A DNA stretch of 64,000 nt from positions 707,150 through 771,149 of the forward strand of contig NZ_QLUV01000001.1 of assembly GCF_003286075.1 (NCBI RefSeq), read 5' to 3'. Under the pieces are notes generated by a model. It did not search any database. It saw only the letters and a list, made by a program, of their open reading frames with translations, and had not been told where the DNA came from. Positions 1-8,786 of the stretch are shown here, one piece after another. The stretch's first letter is position 1, and each line of letters opens with the position of its first letter. Both the position numbers and the translations under genes were made by a program. Source of the DNA: Paracoccus endophyticus. Its GTDB lineage: Bacteria > Pseudomonadota > Alphaproteobacteria > Rhodobacterales > Rhodobacteraceae.

Positions 1-824
1 GGCCAGCCATAGTTCTTGCCGGCCTGGGGGCGGTTCAGCTCGTCCCCGCCCTTGGGGCCGTGTTCCACGGTCCACAGCCGGCCCTGCCCGTCCAGGGCTG
101 CGGCCTGAACGTTGCGAAAGCCCTTGGCAAAGGTTTCCGGCAGCCAGCCGTCCACGCGCGCGCCCGCCGCGCCCCCCAGGGGGTCGATGCGGACCAGCTT
201 GCCGATGTGGTTGTCGTCATCCTGCGCGGTGGCGCGGGGCGCGGGGTCGGACCGCTCGCCCAGCGTCACGAACAGCCCGCCCTGTCCGTCCAGCACCAGC
301 CGAGAGCCGAAGTGCTTGTCGCTGGCCCAAGGGGGGGTCTGGCGAAAGATTTCGGTCACGTTCTCGAGCGTGCTGCCGTCGGCCGACAGCGTGCCGGTGG
401 CGACGGCGGTGGCGTTCCTGCCGCCCTCGGCCGGGGCGGCATAGCTGATCCAGACGCGGCGGTCGGCAAAGTCGGGGGCGACCAGCACGTCCAGCAGCCC
501 GCCCTGTCCGCGGGCGTCAATCGGGGGAAGGCCTGCGATCTCGGGGCCGACGCGGCCGTCTGCGGACACCATCCGCAGCCGCCCCGGCCGTTCGGTCACC
601 AGCCATCCGCCATCCGGCAGTTCGGCCATGCCCCAGGGATGCTCAAGGCCGTCGGCGACCGTGGTGGTGGCCAGCGCGATGTCGTCGGGCAGGACCGGCG
701 CGCGGGTCTGGCCGGCGAATGCGGGCTGCTGGTCGGGGGCGTTGGGGGGCGTCGCATTGAAATCGGCGGCGGCCGGTCCAGCCAGCGCCGCCGCCAGAAC
801 TGTGCTCAGGACGAAACGGGTCAT
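1..824 (-). CDS. PQQ-dependent sugar dehydrogenase (glucose/sorbosone dehydrogenase type), 3' end cut by window
   Basis: The first 274 codons are present and the gene runs off the window edge. The start has a typical Sec signal peptide (MTRFVLSTVLAAALAGPAAAD), so the protein is periplasmic. The mature part reads as a six-bladed beta-propeller of the soluble aldose sugar dehydrogenase/YliI family, with stretches such as GLEHPWGMAELPDGGWLVTER, GGLLDVLVAPDF, NHIGKLVRIDP and WTVEHGPKGGDELN. The last of these matches the conserved PQQ/calcium-site region. Enzymes of this family oxidise aldoses using PQQ. Substrate cannot be read from sequence. The ATG at 824 has a weak purine-rich leader (GGAGTGCGCG). 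Confidence 0.85.
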   Translation of the reverse strand, partial: MTRFVLSTVLAAALAGPAAADFNATPPNAPDQQPAFAGQTRAPVLPDDIALATTTVADGLEHPWGMAELPDGGWLVTERPGRLRMVSADGRVGPEIAGLPPIDARGQGGLLDVLVAPDFADRRVWISYAAPAEGGRNATAVATGTLSADGSTLENVTEIFRQTPPWASDKHFGSRLVLDGQGGLFVTLGERSDPAPRATAQDDDNHIGKLVRIDPLGGAAGARVDGWLPETFAKGFRNVQAAALDGQGRLWTVEHGPKGGDELNRPQAGKNYGW

Positions 825-887
825 CGCGCACTCCTCGGGGTTGCCTTGGGGTGACAACCGCGGCGCGACCCGTCCGTTCCGCGTGGA

Positions 888-1850
888 TTACAGCACGAAC
901 TCGTCAGCGCTGTAGGCGTAGGGGCTGACGGACCCGTCCTGGATGACCAGACGGAAATCGGCCACGCGGTCGTTGTTGACGTGTCCCGACAGGATCGTAT
1001 TTCCGTAGCTGTCCTGGCTAAGGACAACAGTCCCTGCCGCCCGGCTGGCGGAAAAGCCGAAGGTCTGGTTGCCGGCATAGTTCACGTTGGCGTCGATCCC
1101 CGACAGGTCGATCACGTCGCCGCCCCGGACGCCGATGCCCTGGAACGCGGTCGCGCCGTCGCCGGCAGAGATCACGTCGACCGTGCGGCCGCTGGAGTCC
1201 GACACCGCATTGAAGACAAAGCGGTCGGCGTTCGCGCCGCCGATCAGCCGGTCGGCCCCGGCCCCGCCCAGCAGCCTGTCCGCCCCGTCCTGCCCGCGCA
1301 GCACGTCCGCCCCGTACCCGCCGTTCAGGATGTCGGCACCGGCCCCGCCCAGCAACTGGTCGTTGCCCAGGGCGCCCACCAGATTGTCGTTGCCGCCCTG
1401 GCCATAGATCGTGTCGTTGCCGTCCATCCCGTGGATGCCGTCGTTCGACCCGGTGCCGACGACCCGGTCGTTGCCGTTGGTCGCATAGCCCAGCGACACG
1501 GTCAGCGTATAGCTGCCAGTGGCGTTGTTGCCCGTCTCGCCGACACCCAGAGTCCACGTGCCGGTCCAGCCGTTGCCGATAGTGAAAGTGATCTGCCCAT
1601 CGCGGTTCACGCCGGGCGTGCTGTCGTTGGCCGGGTTGATGTCGTCGTTGTAGAGCACCCGCGTACCATTGCTGTTGTACAGCGAGATATTGGGGTCATA
1701 CAGCGTGCCCGACCCTGACGAGACGCCCTTGGCCGCGACCGAATAGGTCAGCCCCTCGATGAAGGTGGTGTTATAGGTGTCGTAGTCCCTCATCGGCGAG
1801 ATGGACCCGACGCGCGAAGTGCCGGGTGCAATCAGTCCGGAATAGGCCAT
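888..1850 (-). CDS. RTX calcium-binding protein with N-terminal pre-peptidase C-terminal-like (PPC) domain
   Basis: 320 aa, with no signal peptide. Residues about 20-120 look like a bacterial PPC beta-sandwich (SYTLTVSLGY at its end). Residues about 125-211 are about nine glycine/aspartate nonapeptides (GNDTIYGQGG, GADRLLGGAG), the RTX repeats that fold into a calcium-loaded beta-roll. The end is acidic and hydrophobic (DEFVL), as in type I secretion signals. Secretion by a type I system is therefore likely, but no ABC/MFP pair is in the window. No enzymatic domain is seen. The ATG is preceded by GGAG at a suitable distance. Role unknown; surface or extracellular adhesion, or calcium buffering, is possible. 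Confidence 0.85.
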   Translation of the reverse strand: MAYSGLIAPGTSRVGSISPMRDYDTYNTTFIEGLTYSVAAKGVSSGSGTLYDPNISLYNSNGTRVLYNDDINPANDSTPGVNRDGQITFTIGNGWTGTWTLGVGETGNNATGSYTLTVSLGYATNGNDRVVGTGSNDGIHGMDGNDTIYGQGGNDNLVGALGNDQLLGGAGADILNGGYGADVLRGQDGADRLLGGAGADRLIGGANADRFVFNAVSDSSGRTVDVISAGDGATAFQGIGVRGGDVIDLSGIDANVNYAGNQTFGFSASRAAGTVVLSQDSYGNTILSGHVNNDRVADFRLVIQDGSVSPYAYSADEFVL

Positions 1851-2063
1851 GAGACGGTCTCCTCAAGAGTTCGGTTTGTGGCCGCATGCTACGCGCGTCC
1901 CGGGTCACTGCCTCTTCACCTTGCGCGGCGGATGTCGTGACCGAAGGCGCGCGCGCCATGCGGCACTTGCGACGGATCAACGTCCCGCCGCGCGCCGCGT
2001 TCGATCACGGACGCGTGTCGCGCCGCGCCCCAGCAGACGGCCGCCGATGGGCGGCCATGCGAA

Positions 2064-2092
2064 ACGGCCCCCGCCGGATGGGCAGGGGCCGT
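2064..2092 (-). terminator. Probable asd transcription terminator
   Basis: 8-bp stem ACGGCCCC/GGGGCCGT with a 13-nt loop. Read on the minus strand it is followed by TTTCGC, a weak U-tract. It lies 176 bp after the asd stop, before the next minus-strand gene. Confidence 0.45.
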
Positions 2093-2233
2093 CAACGGTG
2101 ATCAGAAGGGCAGGGCTGGACCATGTCCCGATCCGGCCTTGCCGGCGCTCAGAACGTTCCGGGCTGCCGGACTGCCGGACTGTTTGCGGGGGCCGTGCTC
2201 CGGCCCTCCGCTTGCGCTCCGGGCGTTCGCCGG

Positions 2234-2258
2234 GGAAAAGGTCCACTGGACCTTTTCC
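2234..2258 (-). terminator. asd: Perfect 11-bp hairpin just after asd
   Basis: GGAAAAGGTCC and GGACCTTTTCC form a perfect inverted repeat around a 3-nt loop, starting 9 bp beyond the asd stop codon. No U-run follows, so it may act as a 3'-end stabilising structure rather than a classical terminator. Confidence 0.5.
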
Positions 2259-2267
2259 TGATCCGGC

Positions 2268-3290
2268 TCAGCCCTTCTTCAGCACCCGGCTGCCCAGCAG
2301 CTCGGCGATCTGCACGGCGTTCAGCGCCGCGCCCTTGCGCAGGTTGTCGCTGACGCACCACAGGTTCAGGCCGTTCTCGACGGTGGAATCCTGCCGGATG
2401 CGGGACACGAAGGTGGCATAGTCGCCGACGCAATCGATGGGCGTGACGTAGCCGCCGGGTTCGCGCTTGTCGATCACCAGCACGCCGGGCGCCTCGCGCA
2501 GGATATCGCGGGCCTCGTCCTCGTCCAGGAACTCCTCGAACTCGATGTTGATCGATTCCGAATGGCCGACGAAGACCGGGACGCGCACGCAGGTCGCCGT
2601 GACCTTGACGCTGCTGTCCATGATCTTCTTGGTCTCGGCGACCATCTTCCATTCTTCCTTGGTCTCGCCCGAGTCCAGGAACACGTCGATCTGCGGGATC
2701 ACGTTGAAGGCGATCTGCTTCTGGAACTTGCTCGGGGGCACGTCCTTGGTGGGGTTGTAGACCGCCTTGGTCTGCTCCCACAGCTCGTCCATGCCCTCTT
2801 TTCCGGCGCCCGACACCGATTGGTAGGTGCTGACAACGACCCGCTTGATCCGCGCGCGGTCGTGCAGCGGCTTGAGCGCGACGACCATCTGCGCCGTCGA
2901 GCAGTTGGGGTTGGCGATGATGTTCTTCCTGGAATAGCCGGTGATCGCGTCGGCATTCACCTCGGGGACGATCAGCGGCACGTCGGGGTCATAGCGGTAC
3001 AGCGACGAGTTGTCGATCACCACGCAGCCCGCCTTGGCGGCGATGGGCGCGTATTGTTTCGTCGCGTCCGACCCGATGGCGAACAGCGCGATGTCCCAGC
3101 CGGTGAAGTCGAAGCCCTCGATATCCTTGGTCTTCAGGGTCTTGTCGCCAAAGCTGACCTCGGTGCCCAGCGACCGGCGCGAGGCGAGCGCGACGATCTC
3201 GTCCACCGGAAACTGGCGCTCGGCCAGGATGTTCAGCATTTCGCGGCCCACGTTCCCCGTGGCGCCCGCAACGACGACCTTGTAGCCCAT
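2268..3290 (-). CDS. asd: Aspartate-semialdehyde dehydrogenase
   Basis: 340 aa, full length for the family. It reduces aspartyl-4-phosphate to aspartate semialdehyde with NADPH, the branch point to lysine/diaminopimelate, threonine and methionine. The N-terminal nucleotide-binding motif is VVAGATGNVGREM, and the active-site cysteine lies in NPNCSTAQM. Substrate-binding QSVSGAGKEGMDELWEQ follows. Monocistronic, with its own hairpin downstream. The upstream gap (3291-3473) is shared with a divergent aminopeptidase gene and contains a dispersed repeat. Cytoplasmic. Confidence 0.97.
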   Translation of the reverse strand: MGYKVVVAGATGNVGREMLNILAERQFPVDEIVALASRRSLGTEVSFGDKTLKTKDIEGFDFTGWDIALFAIGSDATKQYAPIAAKAGCVVIDNSSLYRYDPDVPLIVPEVNADAITGYSRKNIIANPNCSTAQMVVALKPLHDRARIKRVVVSTYQSVSGAGKEGMDELWEQTKAVYNPTKDVPPSKFQKQIAFNVIPQIDVFLDSGETKEEWKMVAETKKIMDSSVKVTATCVRVPVFVGHSESINIEFEEFLDEDEARDILREAPGVLVIDKREPGGYVTPIDCVGDYATFVSRIRQDSTVENGLNLWCVSDNLRKGAALNAVQIAELLGSRVLKKG

Positions 3291-3363
3291 CGAGGTTCCC
3301 TTTCGATCAAGACGCGCGGCCATAGCCGGAAATGGCGGGAAAGTGAAGGCGGCACGCGTGCGA

Positions 3364-3414
3364 GCGGGGGCTGCGCGCCCCCGCACCCCGCGGGATATTT
3401 CCACAAGGAAGAAT
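3364..3414 (+). repeat. Dispersed hairpin-plus-tail repeat, copy A
   Basis: A 7-bp stem GCGGGGG/CCCCCGC with a 7-nt loop is followed by a conserved 30-nt tail (ACCCCGCGGGATATTT... ending AAGGAAGAAT). Copy B at 48049-48099 on the other strand has the same architecture and matches 23 of 30 tail positions. Sits between divergent asd and the aminopeptidase gene. Confidence 0.6.
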
Positions 3415-3473
3415 GGGGGTTTTCCGGGCGTGCGGCCCGGCGCACAACAGGCCGAACCGAGCAGGAGCCGCCG

Positions 3474-4862
3474 ATGACCGACCCCGCCTTTGCCCCCCGT
3501 GATGCCGACAGCCGGCCGCTGTGGCTGGTCGCGCAAGGCGGGGACGGCCCGGTCTGGCCTGCCGGCATCGACCCGGCCTTTCCGCGCGCGGCGGGCTTTG
3601 CGGCCAAGGCGGGGCAGGTCTGCCTGCTGCCGGGGCCGCAGGGTGTCGCGGGCGCGCTGTTCGGCCTGGGCCGCACCGCCGCGCCCGGCGACCGCCCGCC
3701 GCGCGAGCGGTTCGTGCTGGCCAAGGCCGCCGAGGCGCTGCCCGAGGGCGCCTGGCATCTGGCCGAAATGCCGCAGGCCTTTGACGCGGCGCAGGGCGCG
3801 CTGGGGTGGCTGTTCGCGCAGTATCGCTTTGACCGTTACAAGACGGCGGACGCGCCCCGCGCGCGGCTGGTCTGCCCGGCGGGCGCGGACGCGGACGCGC
3901 TGCTGGCGATGGCGGCGGGCGAATACCTGGCGCGCGACCTGATCAACACGCCCGCGTCCGATCTTGGCCCGGCAGAGTTGGAACAGGCGGCGCGCGACCT
4001 GGCCGCCCGGCACGGCGCAGCCGTCGCCGTCACGCAGGGCGCCGACCTTGCGCGGGATTTCCCGATGATCCACGCCGTCGGCCGGGCCGCCGCGTCGGGG
4101 CGCGAACCCCGGCTGATCGACCTGCGCTTTCCCGGCGACGGGCCCGCCGTCACCCTGGTCGGCAAGGGCGTGTGCTTCGACACCGGCGGGCTGGACATTA
4201 AGCCCGCCTCGTCCATGGGGCTGATGAAAAAGGACATGGGGGGTGCGGCCAACGTGCTGGGGCTGGCCGAGACGCTGGCCCGCATGGGCCGGGCCGGCGG
4301 GCTGCGGGTGCTGATCCCGGCGGTGGAAAACAGCGTCGGACCCGACAGCATCCGCCCCGGCGACGTGCTGACCAGCCGCAAGGGGCTGACCGTCGAGGTC
4401 AACAACACCGACGCCGAGGGCCGGCTGGTGCTGGCCGACGCGCTGGCGCTTGCGGCCGAGGAGGCGCCCGCCCTGCTGGTCAGCATGGCCACGCTGACCG
4501 GGGCGGCGCGCGTAGCGCTGGGGCCGGACCTGCCGCCGTTCTTCTGCGACGACGAGGCGGCGGCCGAGGCGCTGTTCCGCGCCGGGCGCGAGGCCGCCGA
4601 CCCGATCTGGCGCATGCCGTTCTGGGAGCCTTACGAGACGATGATCGAGCCGGCCATCGCCGATCTGGACAACGCCCCGGGCGGCGGATTCGCGGGCGCG
4701 ATCACCGCCGCGCTGTTCCTGCGCCGCTTCACCGAAGGGGCGCGGGTCTACGCGCATTTCGACATCTATGGCTGGCAGCCGACGCCTGCGCCGGGGCGAC
4801 CCAAGGGCGGCGTGGGGCAGGGGATGCGCGCGATCCTGGCCGCCCTGCCGCGGATCGTGTGA
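3474..4862 (+). CDS. M17 leucyl aminopeptidase family protein
   Basis: 462 aa, cytoplasmic, metal-dependent aminopeptidase. The C-terminal catalytic domain carries the M17 signature NNTDAEGRLVLADALA. The metal and catalytic-Lys region reads GKGVCFDTGGLDIKP and MKKDMGGAANVLG. The N-terminal domain is divergent, as in the PepA-like/peptidase B group. Start ATG 3474 is chosen because GCAGGAG lies just upstream; longer frames run back antisense to asd. The stop overlaps the next gene's start (GTGATGG), so translational coupling to the NlpC/P60 gene is likely. A joint role in trimming peptides is plausible: the NlpC enzyme cleaves cell-wall peptides and this enzyme degrades the products. Confidence 0.93.
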   Translation: MTDPAFAPRDADSRPLWLVAQGGDGPVWPAGIDPAFPRAAGFAAKAGQVCLLPGPQGVAGALFGLGRTAAPGDRPPRERFVLAKAAEALPEGAWHLAEMPQAFDAAQGALGWLFAQYRFDRYKTADAPRARLVCPAGADADALLAMAAGEYLARDLINTPASDLGPAELEQAARDLAARHGAAVAVTQGADLARDFPMIHAVGRAAASGREPRLIDLRFPGDGPAVTLVGKGVCFDTGGLDIKPASSMGLMKKDMGGAANVLGLAETLARMGRAGGLRVLIPAVENSVGPDSIRPGDVLTSRKGLTVEVNNTDAEGRLVLADALALAAEEAPALLVSMATLTGAARVALGPDLPPFFCDDEAAAEALFRAGREAADPIWRMPFWEPYETMIEPAIADLDNAPGGGFAGAITAALFLRRFTEGARVYAHFDIYGWQPTPAPGRPKGGVGQGMRAILAALPRIV

Positions 4863-5689
4863 TGGATCGCCGCCTGACCCCCGCGACCGACCGCGTGGCC
4901 CTGCGCGGCAGCGGCATCGACCGCGCCGCGACCACCAAGGGGCAGCCCCTGCGGGTTGTGGGCGGCATCGCCGACCTGCTGCGCGCACCGGCGGGCGCGC
5001 GGGATCGCCAGCTTCTGCATGGGGCCGATGTCACGCTGATCGAGGAGCGTGACGGCTGGGCCTTCGTGCAGGCGGCGGCCGACGGCTATTGCGGCTGGGT
5101 GATGCGCAGGACGCTGACGGATGAGCTTCCCCCCATCACCCACCGCGTCACCGCGCCCGCCACCCATGTCTATGCCGCACCGGATTTCAAGCAGAGGGAA
5201 CGGGGCGCGCTGTCCCTTGGGGCGCGGCTGTCGGTCAGCGGCATCGAGGGTCGTTTTGCCCGGCTGTCCGATGGATTCTTCGTGCCCGTCCAGCACATCG
5301 GCGACGCGCCTGCCGATGACCCTGCCGCCGTCGCGCTGTCCCTGCTGGGCACGCCCTATCTGTGGGGCGGCAACAGCCGGGTCGGCATCGACTGTTCCGG
5401 CTTGGCGCAGGCCGCGCTGCTGGCCTGCGGGATCGCCTGCCCGGGCGACAGCGACCTGCAGCGCGCGACATTCCCGTCCGTGGCCAACATCCGTCGCAAC
5501 GACCTGCTGTTCTGGCCGGGCCATGTCGCGCTGGCGCTGGACGCCGCCACCATGGTCCACGCGACCGCCTGGACGATGTCGGTCGTCACCGAGGACATCG
5601 CTGCCGCCATCGCCCGCATCGACCGGGCGGGCGAGGGGCCGTTCCTGGGCGGGCACCGGCCGCTGGACCATCCGGCGGCCTTTCCGTAA
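4862..5689 (+). CDS. NlpC/P60 (C40) peptidoglycan endopeptidase with SH3-like N-terminus
   Basis: 275 aa. Residues about 20-150 contain two bacterial SH3-like segments (GWAFVQAAADGYCGWV; THVYAAPDFKQRERGAL), which bind cell-wall peptide. The C-terminal NlpC/P60 domain has GTPYLWGGNSRVGIDCSGLA with the nucleophile Cys, the His in GHVALALD and the third polar residue in HATAW. The family cleaves gamma-D-Glu-diaminopimelate bonds. No signal peptide is visible, so it may act on cytoplasmic recycled muropeptides, like YkfC. That fits its overlap with an aminopeptidase gene. A GTG three bases upstream (4859) is an alternative start. Confidence 0.92.
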   Translation: MDRRLTPATDRVALRGSGIDRAATTKGQPLRVVGGIADLLRAPAGARDRQLLHGADVTLIEERDGWAFVQAAADGYCGWVMRRTLTDELPPITHRVTAPATHVYAAPDFKQRERGALSLGARLSVSGIEGRFARLSDGFFVPVQHIGDAPADDPAAVALSLLGTPYLWGGNSRVGIDCSGLAQAALLACGIACPGDSDLQRATFPSVANIRRNDLLFWPGHVALALDAATMVHATAWTMSVVTEDIAAAIARIDRAGEGPFLGGHRPLDHPAAFP

Positions 5690-5749
5690 GCCTTTCCCCA
5701 TCTGCCGCGGCCCACGCCGCGCGTGACCGCAACGCCACGGGGGGCCAGC

Positions 5750-6811
5750 ATGACGCATCTGTGGGTAAGGGCCGAAAGCCGCCCTGACGAAAGCCGGGTC
5801 GGAATCACCCCCGACGGCGTGCGCGCGCTGATCGCCGCAGGGTTTCGCGTCACCGTCGAGGACAGCCCCACGCGCATCATCCCGACCGCCGACTATGCCG
5901 CCGCCGGGGCGGCCTTGGCGCCCGCGGGGACATGGCCCGCGGCGCCCGCCGACGCCATCGTCTTCGGTCTCAAGGAACTGCCCGACGACGGCTCGCCCCT
6001 GAGGCATCGCCACGTCATGTTCGGCCATGCCTTCAAGGGCCAGCCCGCCGGCCAGGGGCTGCTGCGCCGGTTCCGGGACGGGGGCGGGCGGCTTTACGAC
6101 CTGGAATACCTGCTGGACGAAGACGGGCGCAGGCTTGCGGCGTTCGGCTATTGGGCCGGGTTCGCGGGCGCGGCCGTCGCCCTGAAATGCTGGGCGGCGC
6201 AGCAGCGTGGCGCCCTGTGCGGGCCGGTCGCGCCCCAGCCCGACAGGGATGCGCTGGCCGCCGGGCTGCGGGCCGAGCTGGACGCCACCGGCCGGCCGCG
6301 CCCGCGCGCCATCGTGGTCGGCGCCCTGGGGCGGGTCGGGACGGGGGCCTGCGACCTGTGCGCCGAAATGGGCGTGCGCGTCACGAAATGGGACCTCGCC
6401 GAAACGGCGAATGGCGGACCATTTCCCGAAATCCTGCTGCACGACATCTTCCTGAACGGCATCCTGGCGGTGCCGGGCACGCCGGTCCTGGTCCCGGCCG
6501 ATGCGGTCAACCCCGGCCGCGCGCTGACCGTGATCGCCGACATTGCCTGCGACCCGGGCAGCGACTTTTCCCCCATCAAGGTCTATGACCGCACCACCGA
6601 CTGGGCCGCCCCGGCGCGGCGGGTGGCCGAGGCCCCGCCCCTGGACGTGACCGCCATCGACAACCTGCCCGCGCTGCTGCCGCGCGAATCCAGCACGGAT
6701 TACGCCGGCCAGCTGCTGCCGGTGCTGCGCGGGCTGGACGCCCTGGACGCAGGGCCGTGGGGACGGGCCGCCGCCCTCTTCGACGCGCATCTGAAAGGGC
6801 TGTCGCCATGA
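5750..6811 (+). CDS. Saccharopine dehydrogenase (NAD+, L-lysine-forming type)
   Basis: 353 aa. The fold is that of alanine dehydrogenase/LYS1: an N-terminal substrate domain with ESRPDESRVGITPDGV, then a Rossmann motif IVVGALGRVGTGACDLC. LYS1-type motifs FGHAFKGQ and YDLEYLLDEDGRRLAAFGYW are present. In alphaproteobacteria that degrade lysine by the saccharopine route this enzyme works with a second saccharopine dehydrogenase, encoded next with a 4-nt overlap (ATGA). Together they would convert lysine plus 2-oxoglutarate to glutamate and aminoadipate semialdehyde. The ATG at 5750 is preferred over an upstream in-frame GTG at 5723 because homology begins at THLWVRAES. Confidence 0.88.
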   Translation: MTHLWVRAESRPDESRVGITPDGVRALIAAGFRVTVEDSPTRIIPTADYAAAGAALAPAGTWPAAPADAIVFGLKELPDDGSPLRHRHVMFGHAFKGQPAGQGLLRRFRDGGGRLYDLEYLLDEDGRRLAAFGYWAGFAGAAVALKCWAAQQRGALCGPVAPQPDRDALAAGLRAELDATGRPRPRAIVVGALGRVGTGACDLCAEMGVRVTKWDLAETANGGPFPEILLHDIFLNGILAVPGTPVLVPADAVNPGRALTVIADIACDPGSDFSPIKVYDRTTDWAAPARRVAEAPPLDVTAIDNLPALLPRESSTDYAGQLLPVLRGLDALDAGPWGRAAALFDAHLKGLSP

Positions 6812-7950
6812 CCATCCACTGGGTCGGAACGGGCCTGACGTCGGTCCCCGGATTGCGCCGCCTGCTGTCGGGCCGCGTGCCGGTGACGGTCTGGAACCGC
6901 ACCGTGGACAAGGCCCGTGGCGCCGTGGGCAATCTGGCCGCGGACATCCGCGAATTCGGCCTGCCGGCGCTTGCGGATGCGGTCGGGCCGGGCGACGTGG
7001 TCGTCTCGCTGCTGCCGGCCGACCGGCACGTCGCCCTGGCGCGGGTCTGCCTGGACCGGCGCGCGCATTTCGTCTGCCCCAGCCTCATCTCGCGCGACAT
7101 GGCCGCGCTGGAACAGGCGGCGGTCGATGCGGGCGTGGCGCTGGTGAACGAGGTGGGACTGAACCCCGGCATCGACCAGCTGGTGGCGCATGATCTGGTC
7201 AACGACTATCGCCATGTGGCGCAGCCCGGCGACAGGGTGCGGTTTGCCAGCTATTGCGGCGGCATCCCGAAACATCCCAACCGGTTCCGCTACAAGGTGT
7301 CGTGCTCGCCGCTGGAGGTGCTGCAGGCGCTGCGCGCGCCCGCGCGCGTGATCCGCGAGGGCGCCGCGCAGGTGATCGACCCGCCGTGGCAGGCGACCCG
7401 ATCCTACGACGCGCCACTGCCCACGCCCGAACGGTTCGAGGTTCATCCGACCGGCGATTCCACGGCGTTCACGGATCACTACGGCTTCGATCCCGCCTGG
7501 CACATCCACGAGTTCGTGCATGGCACCATCCGGCTGAAGGGCTGGCGCGAGGCCTGGGCCCCGGTCCTGGCCGAGCTTGCCGCGCTGCACGGCCCCGAGG
7601 GCGACGCCCGCCTGCGGCAGATGGCCGACCGCTTTCGCACCGACCACGCCTATGCCCCCGGAGAGCCGGACCGCGTCGTGCTGTGCGTGGCCCTGCACGC
7701 CAGCCGCAACGGCGCGCCGGTGTTCGGAAAGGAATGGGTGCTGGACGCGCAGGGCGGCCCGGCGGGGACCGCGATGGCGCAACTGGTGTCCGTGCCGGTG
7801 GCGATGGCCGCCGAGGCGGTGCTGGCCGGGCATTTTGCGCCGGGCGTCCATGCCGCGCCCCGCGACCCGCTGCTGGTCGGCCTGTGGCTGGTCGAGGTCG
7901 GGCAGATCGCCAGCCACATGGCCAAGATCGATCACCTGCGAGTGGCCTGA
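6808..7950 (+). CDS. Saccharopine dehydrogenase (glutamate-forming, LYS9-like)
   Basis: 380 aa. N-terminal nucleotide-binding segment HWVGTGLTSVPGLRRLL, then VWNRTVDKA, and the C-terminal saccharopine reductase domain with NEVGLNPGIDQLVAHD, SYCGGIPKHPNRFRYK and VGQIASHMAKIDHL. It should split saccharopine into glutamate and 2-aminoadipate-6-semialdehyde. It overlaps the preceding gene by four bases, so the two are co-translated. In animals and plants the equivalent activities are fused; here they are separate chains. The Rossmann glycine pattern GTGLTSVPG is a little unusual but matches this bacterial subfamily. Confidence 0.88.
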   Translation: MTIHWVGTGLTSVPGLRRLLSGRVPVTVWNRTVDKARGAVGNLAADIREFGLPALADAVGPGDVVVSLLPADRHVALARVCLDRRAHFVCPSLISRDMAALEQAAVDAGVALVNEVGLNPGIDQLVAHDLVNDYRHVAQPGDRVRFASYCGGIPKHPNRFRYKVSCSPLEVLQALRAPARVIREGAAQVIDPPWQATRSYDAPLPTPERFEVHPTGDSTAFTDHYGFDPAWHIHEFVHGTIRLKGWREAWAPVLAELAALHGPEGDARLRQMADRFRTDHAYAPGEPDRVVLCVALHASRNGAPVFGKEWVLDAQGGPAGTAMAQLVSVPVAMAAEAVLAGHFAPGVHAAPRDPLLVGLWLVEVGQIASHMAKIDHLRVA

Positions 7951-7995
7951 GGGGGGACGGCGCGCGGGACGCAGCCCGTCGCCGCCCCGTCGCGG

Positions 7996-8637
7996 TCAGA
8001 CCGGGCCGAAGCCCTGGCCGTCGAACTGCGTCAGCGTGCCGTCCGAGATGTCGTGCAGCAGCCCGTGCAGGGACAGCTCGCCCGACTCGACCGCGGCCGC
8101 AACGAACGGAAAGGTCATCAGGTTTTCCAGCGAGATCAGGACCGCCTGCTGTTCCAGCGCGGCCAGTTGCCGGTCCTCGGGCAGATCCCGGACGCGGTCA
8201 TAGCCGGGGCGCAGGATGTCCATCCAGCGGCCGACGAAGCTGGTCGTCTCGTCCAGATCGGGGGCGTGGCCCGCGCACATCGCCAGGCATCCCTTGACGC
8301 CGCCGCACTGGCTGTGACCCATGACGATCAGATGCGCGACCCGCAGCGTGGTCACGGCGTATTCCACCGCCGCCGAGGTGCCGTGCTGGGCGCCGTCCGG
8401 CGCATAGGGCGGCACCAGGTTGGCGATGTTGCGGTGGATGAAGAACTCGCCCGTGTCCGCCCCGAAGATCGACGTGACATGCACGCGCGAATCGCAGCAC
8501 GAGATCACCATCGCCCGCGGCCGCTGTCCGTCGTTGGCCAGCCGGCGATACCAGGCGCGGTTCTCAGTGAACGAGGTGGCGTGCCAGCCGTGATAGCGCT
8601 GCACCAGATACTGCGGCAAAGGACGGCCCGTGGTCAT
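7996..8637 (-). CDS. Beta-class carbonic anhydrase
   Basis: 213 aa. Interconverts CO2 and bicarbonate in the cytoplasm. Zinc ligands and the catalytic dyad are visible in CCDSRVHV (Cys48, Asp49, Arg51) and in GHSQCGGVKG (His and Cys). The segment EFFIHRNIANLVPPY is the usual substrate-pocket sequence. The ATG at 8637 has a strong AGGAGG ribosome-binding site. An ATG 18 nt further upstream would place that site inside the coding region, so it is rejected. Convergent with the saccharopine operon. Confidence 0.95.
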   Translation of the reverse strand: MTTGRPLPQYLVQRYHGWHATSFTENRAWYRRLANDGQRPRAMVISCCDSRVHVTSIFGADTGEFFIHRNIANLVPPYAPDGAQHGTSAAVEYAVTTLRVAHLIVMGHSQCGGVKGCLAMCAGHAPDLDETTSFVGRWMDILRPGYDRVRDLPEDRQLAALEQQAVLISLENLMTFPFVAAAVESGELSLHGLLHDISDGTLTQFDGQGFGPV

Positions 8638-8786
8638 CGTTTCCTCCTGTGTCACGGCTGCTGCGCGTGCATATCCAGCCGTCGCGTAAAGTTCGAGGGG
8701 TTTTCACGGCGGGGGGTAAGGAAATCTCAACGCCTGCGGGCAGATGGTGCCCGGACGTGTGGGGACACGGGTGAAGGGAAACGGAC

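Larger units (their letters stand above)
1851..2267. other. 417-bp intergenic region, hairpins only
   Basis: Lies between the RTX gene start and the asd stop, both minus strand. No convincing reading frame with good third-position GC. It holds two hairpins (2064-2092 and 2234-2258), listed separately, and presumably the promoter of the RTX gene near 1860-1950, which cannot be pinpointed. Confidence 0.6.
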
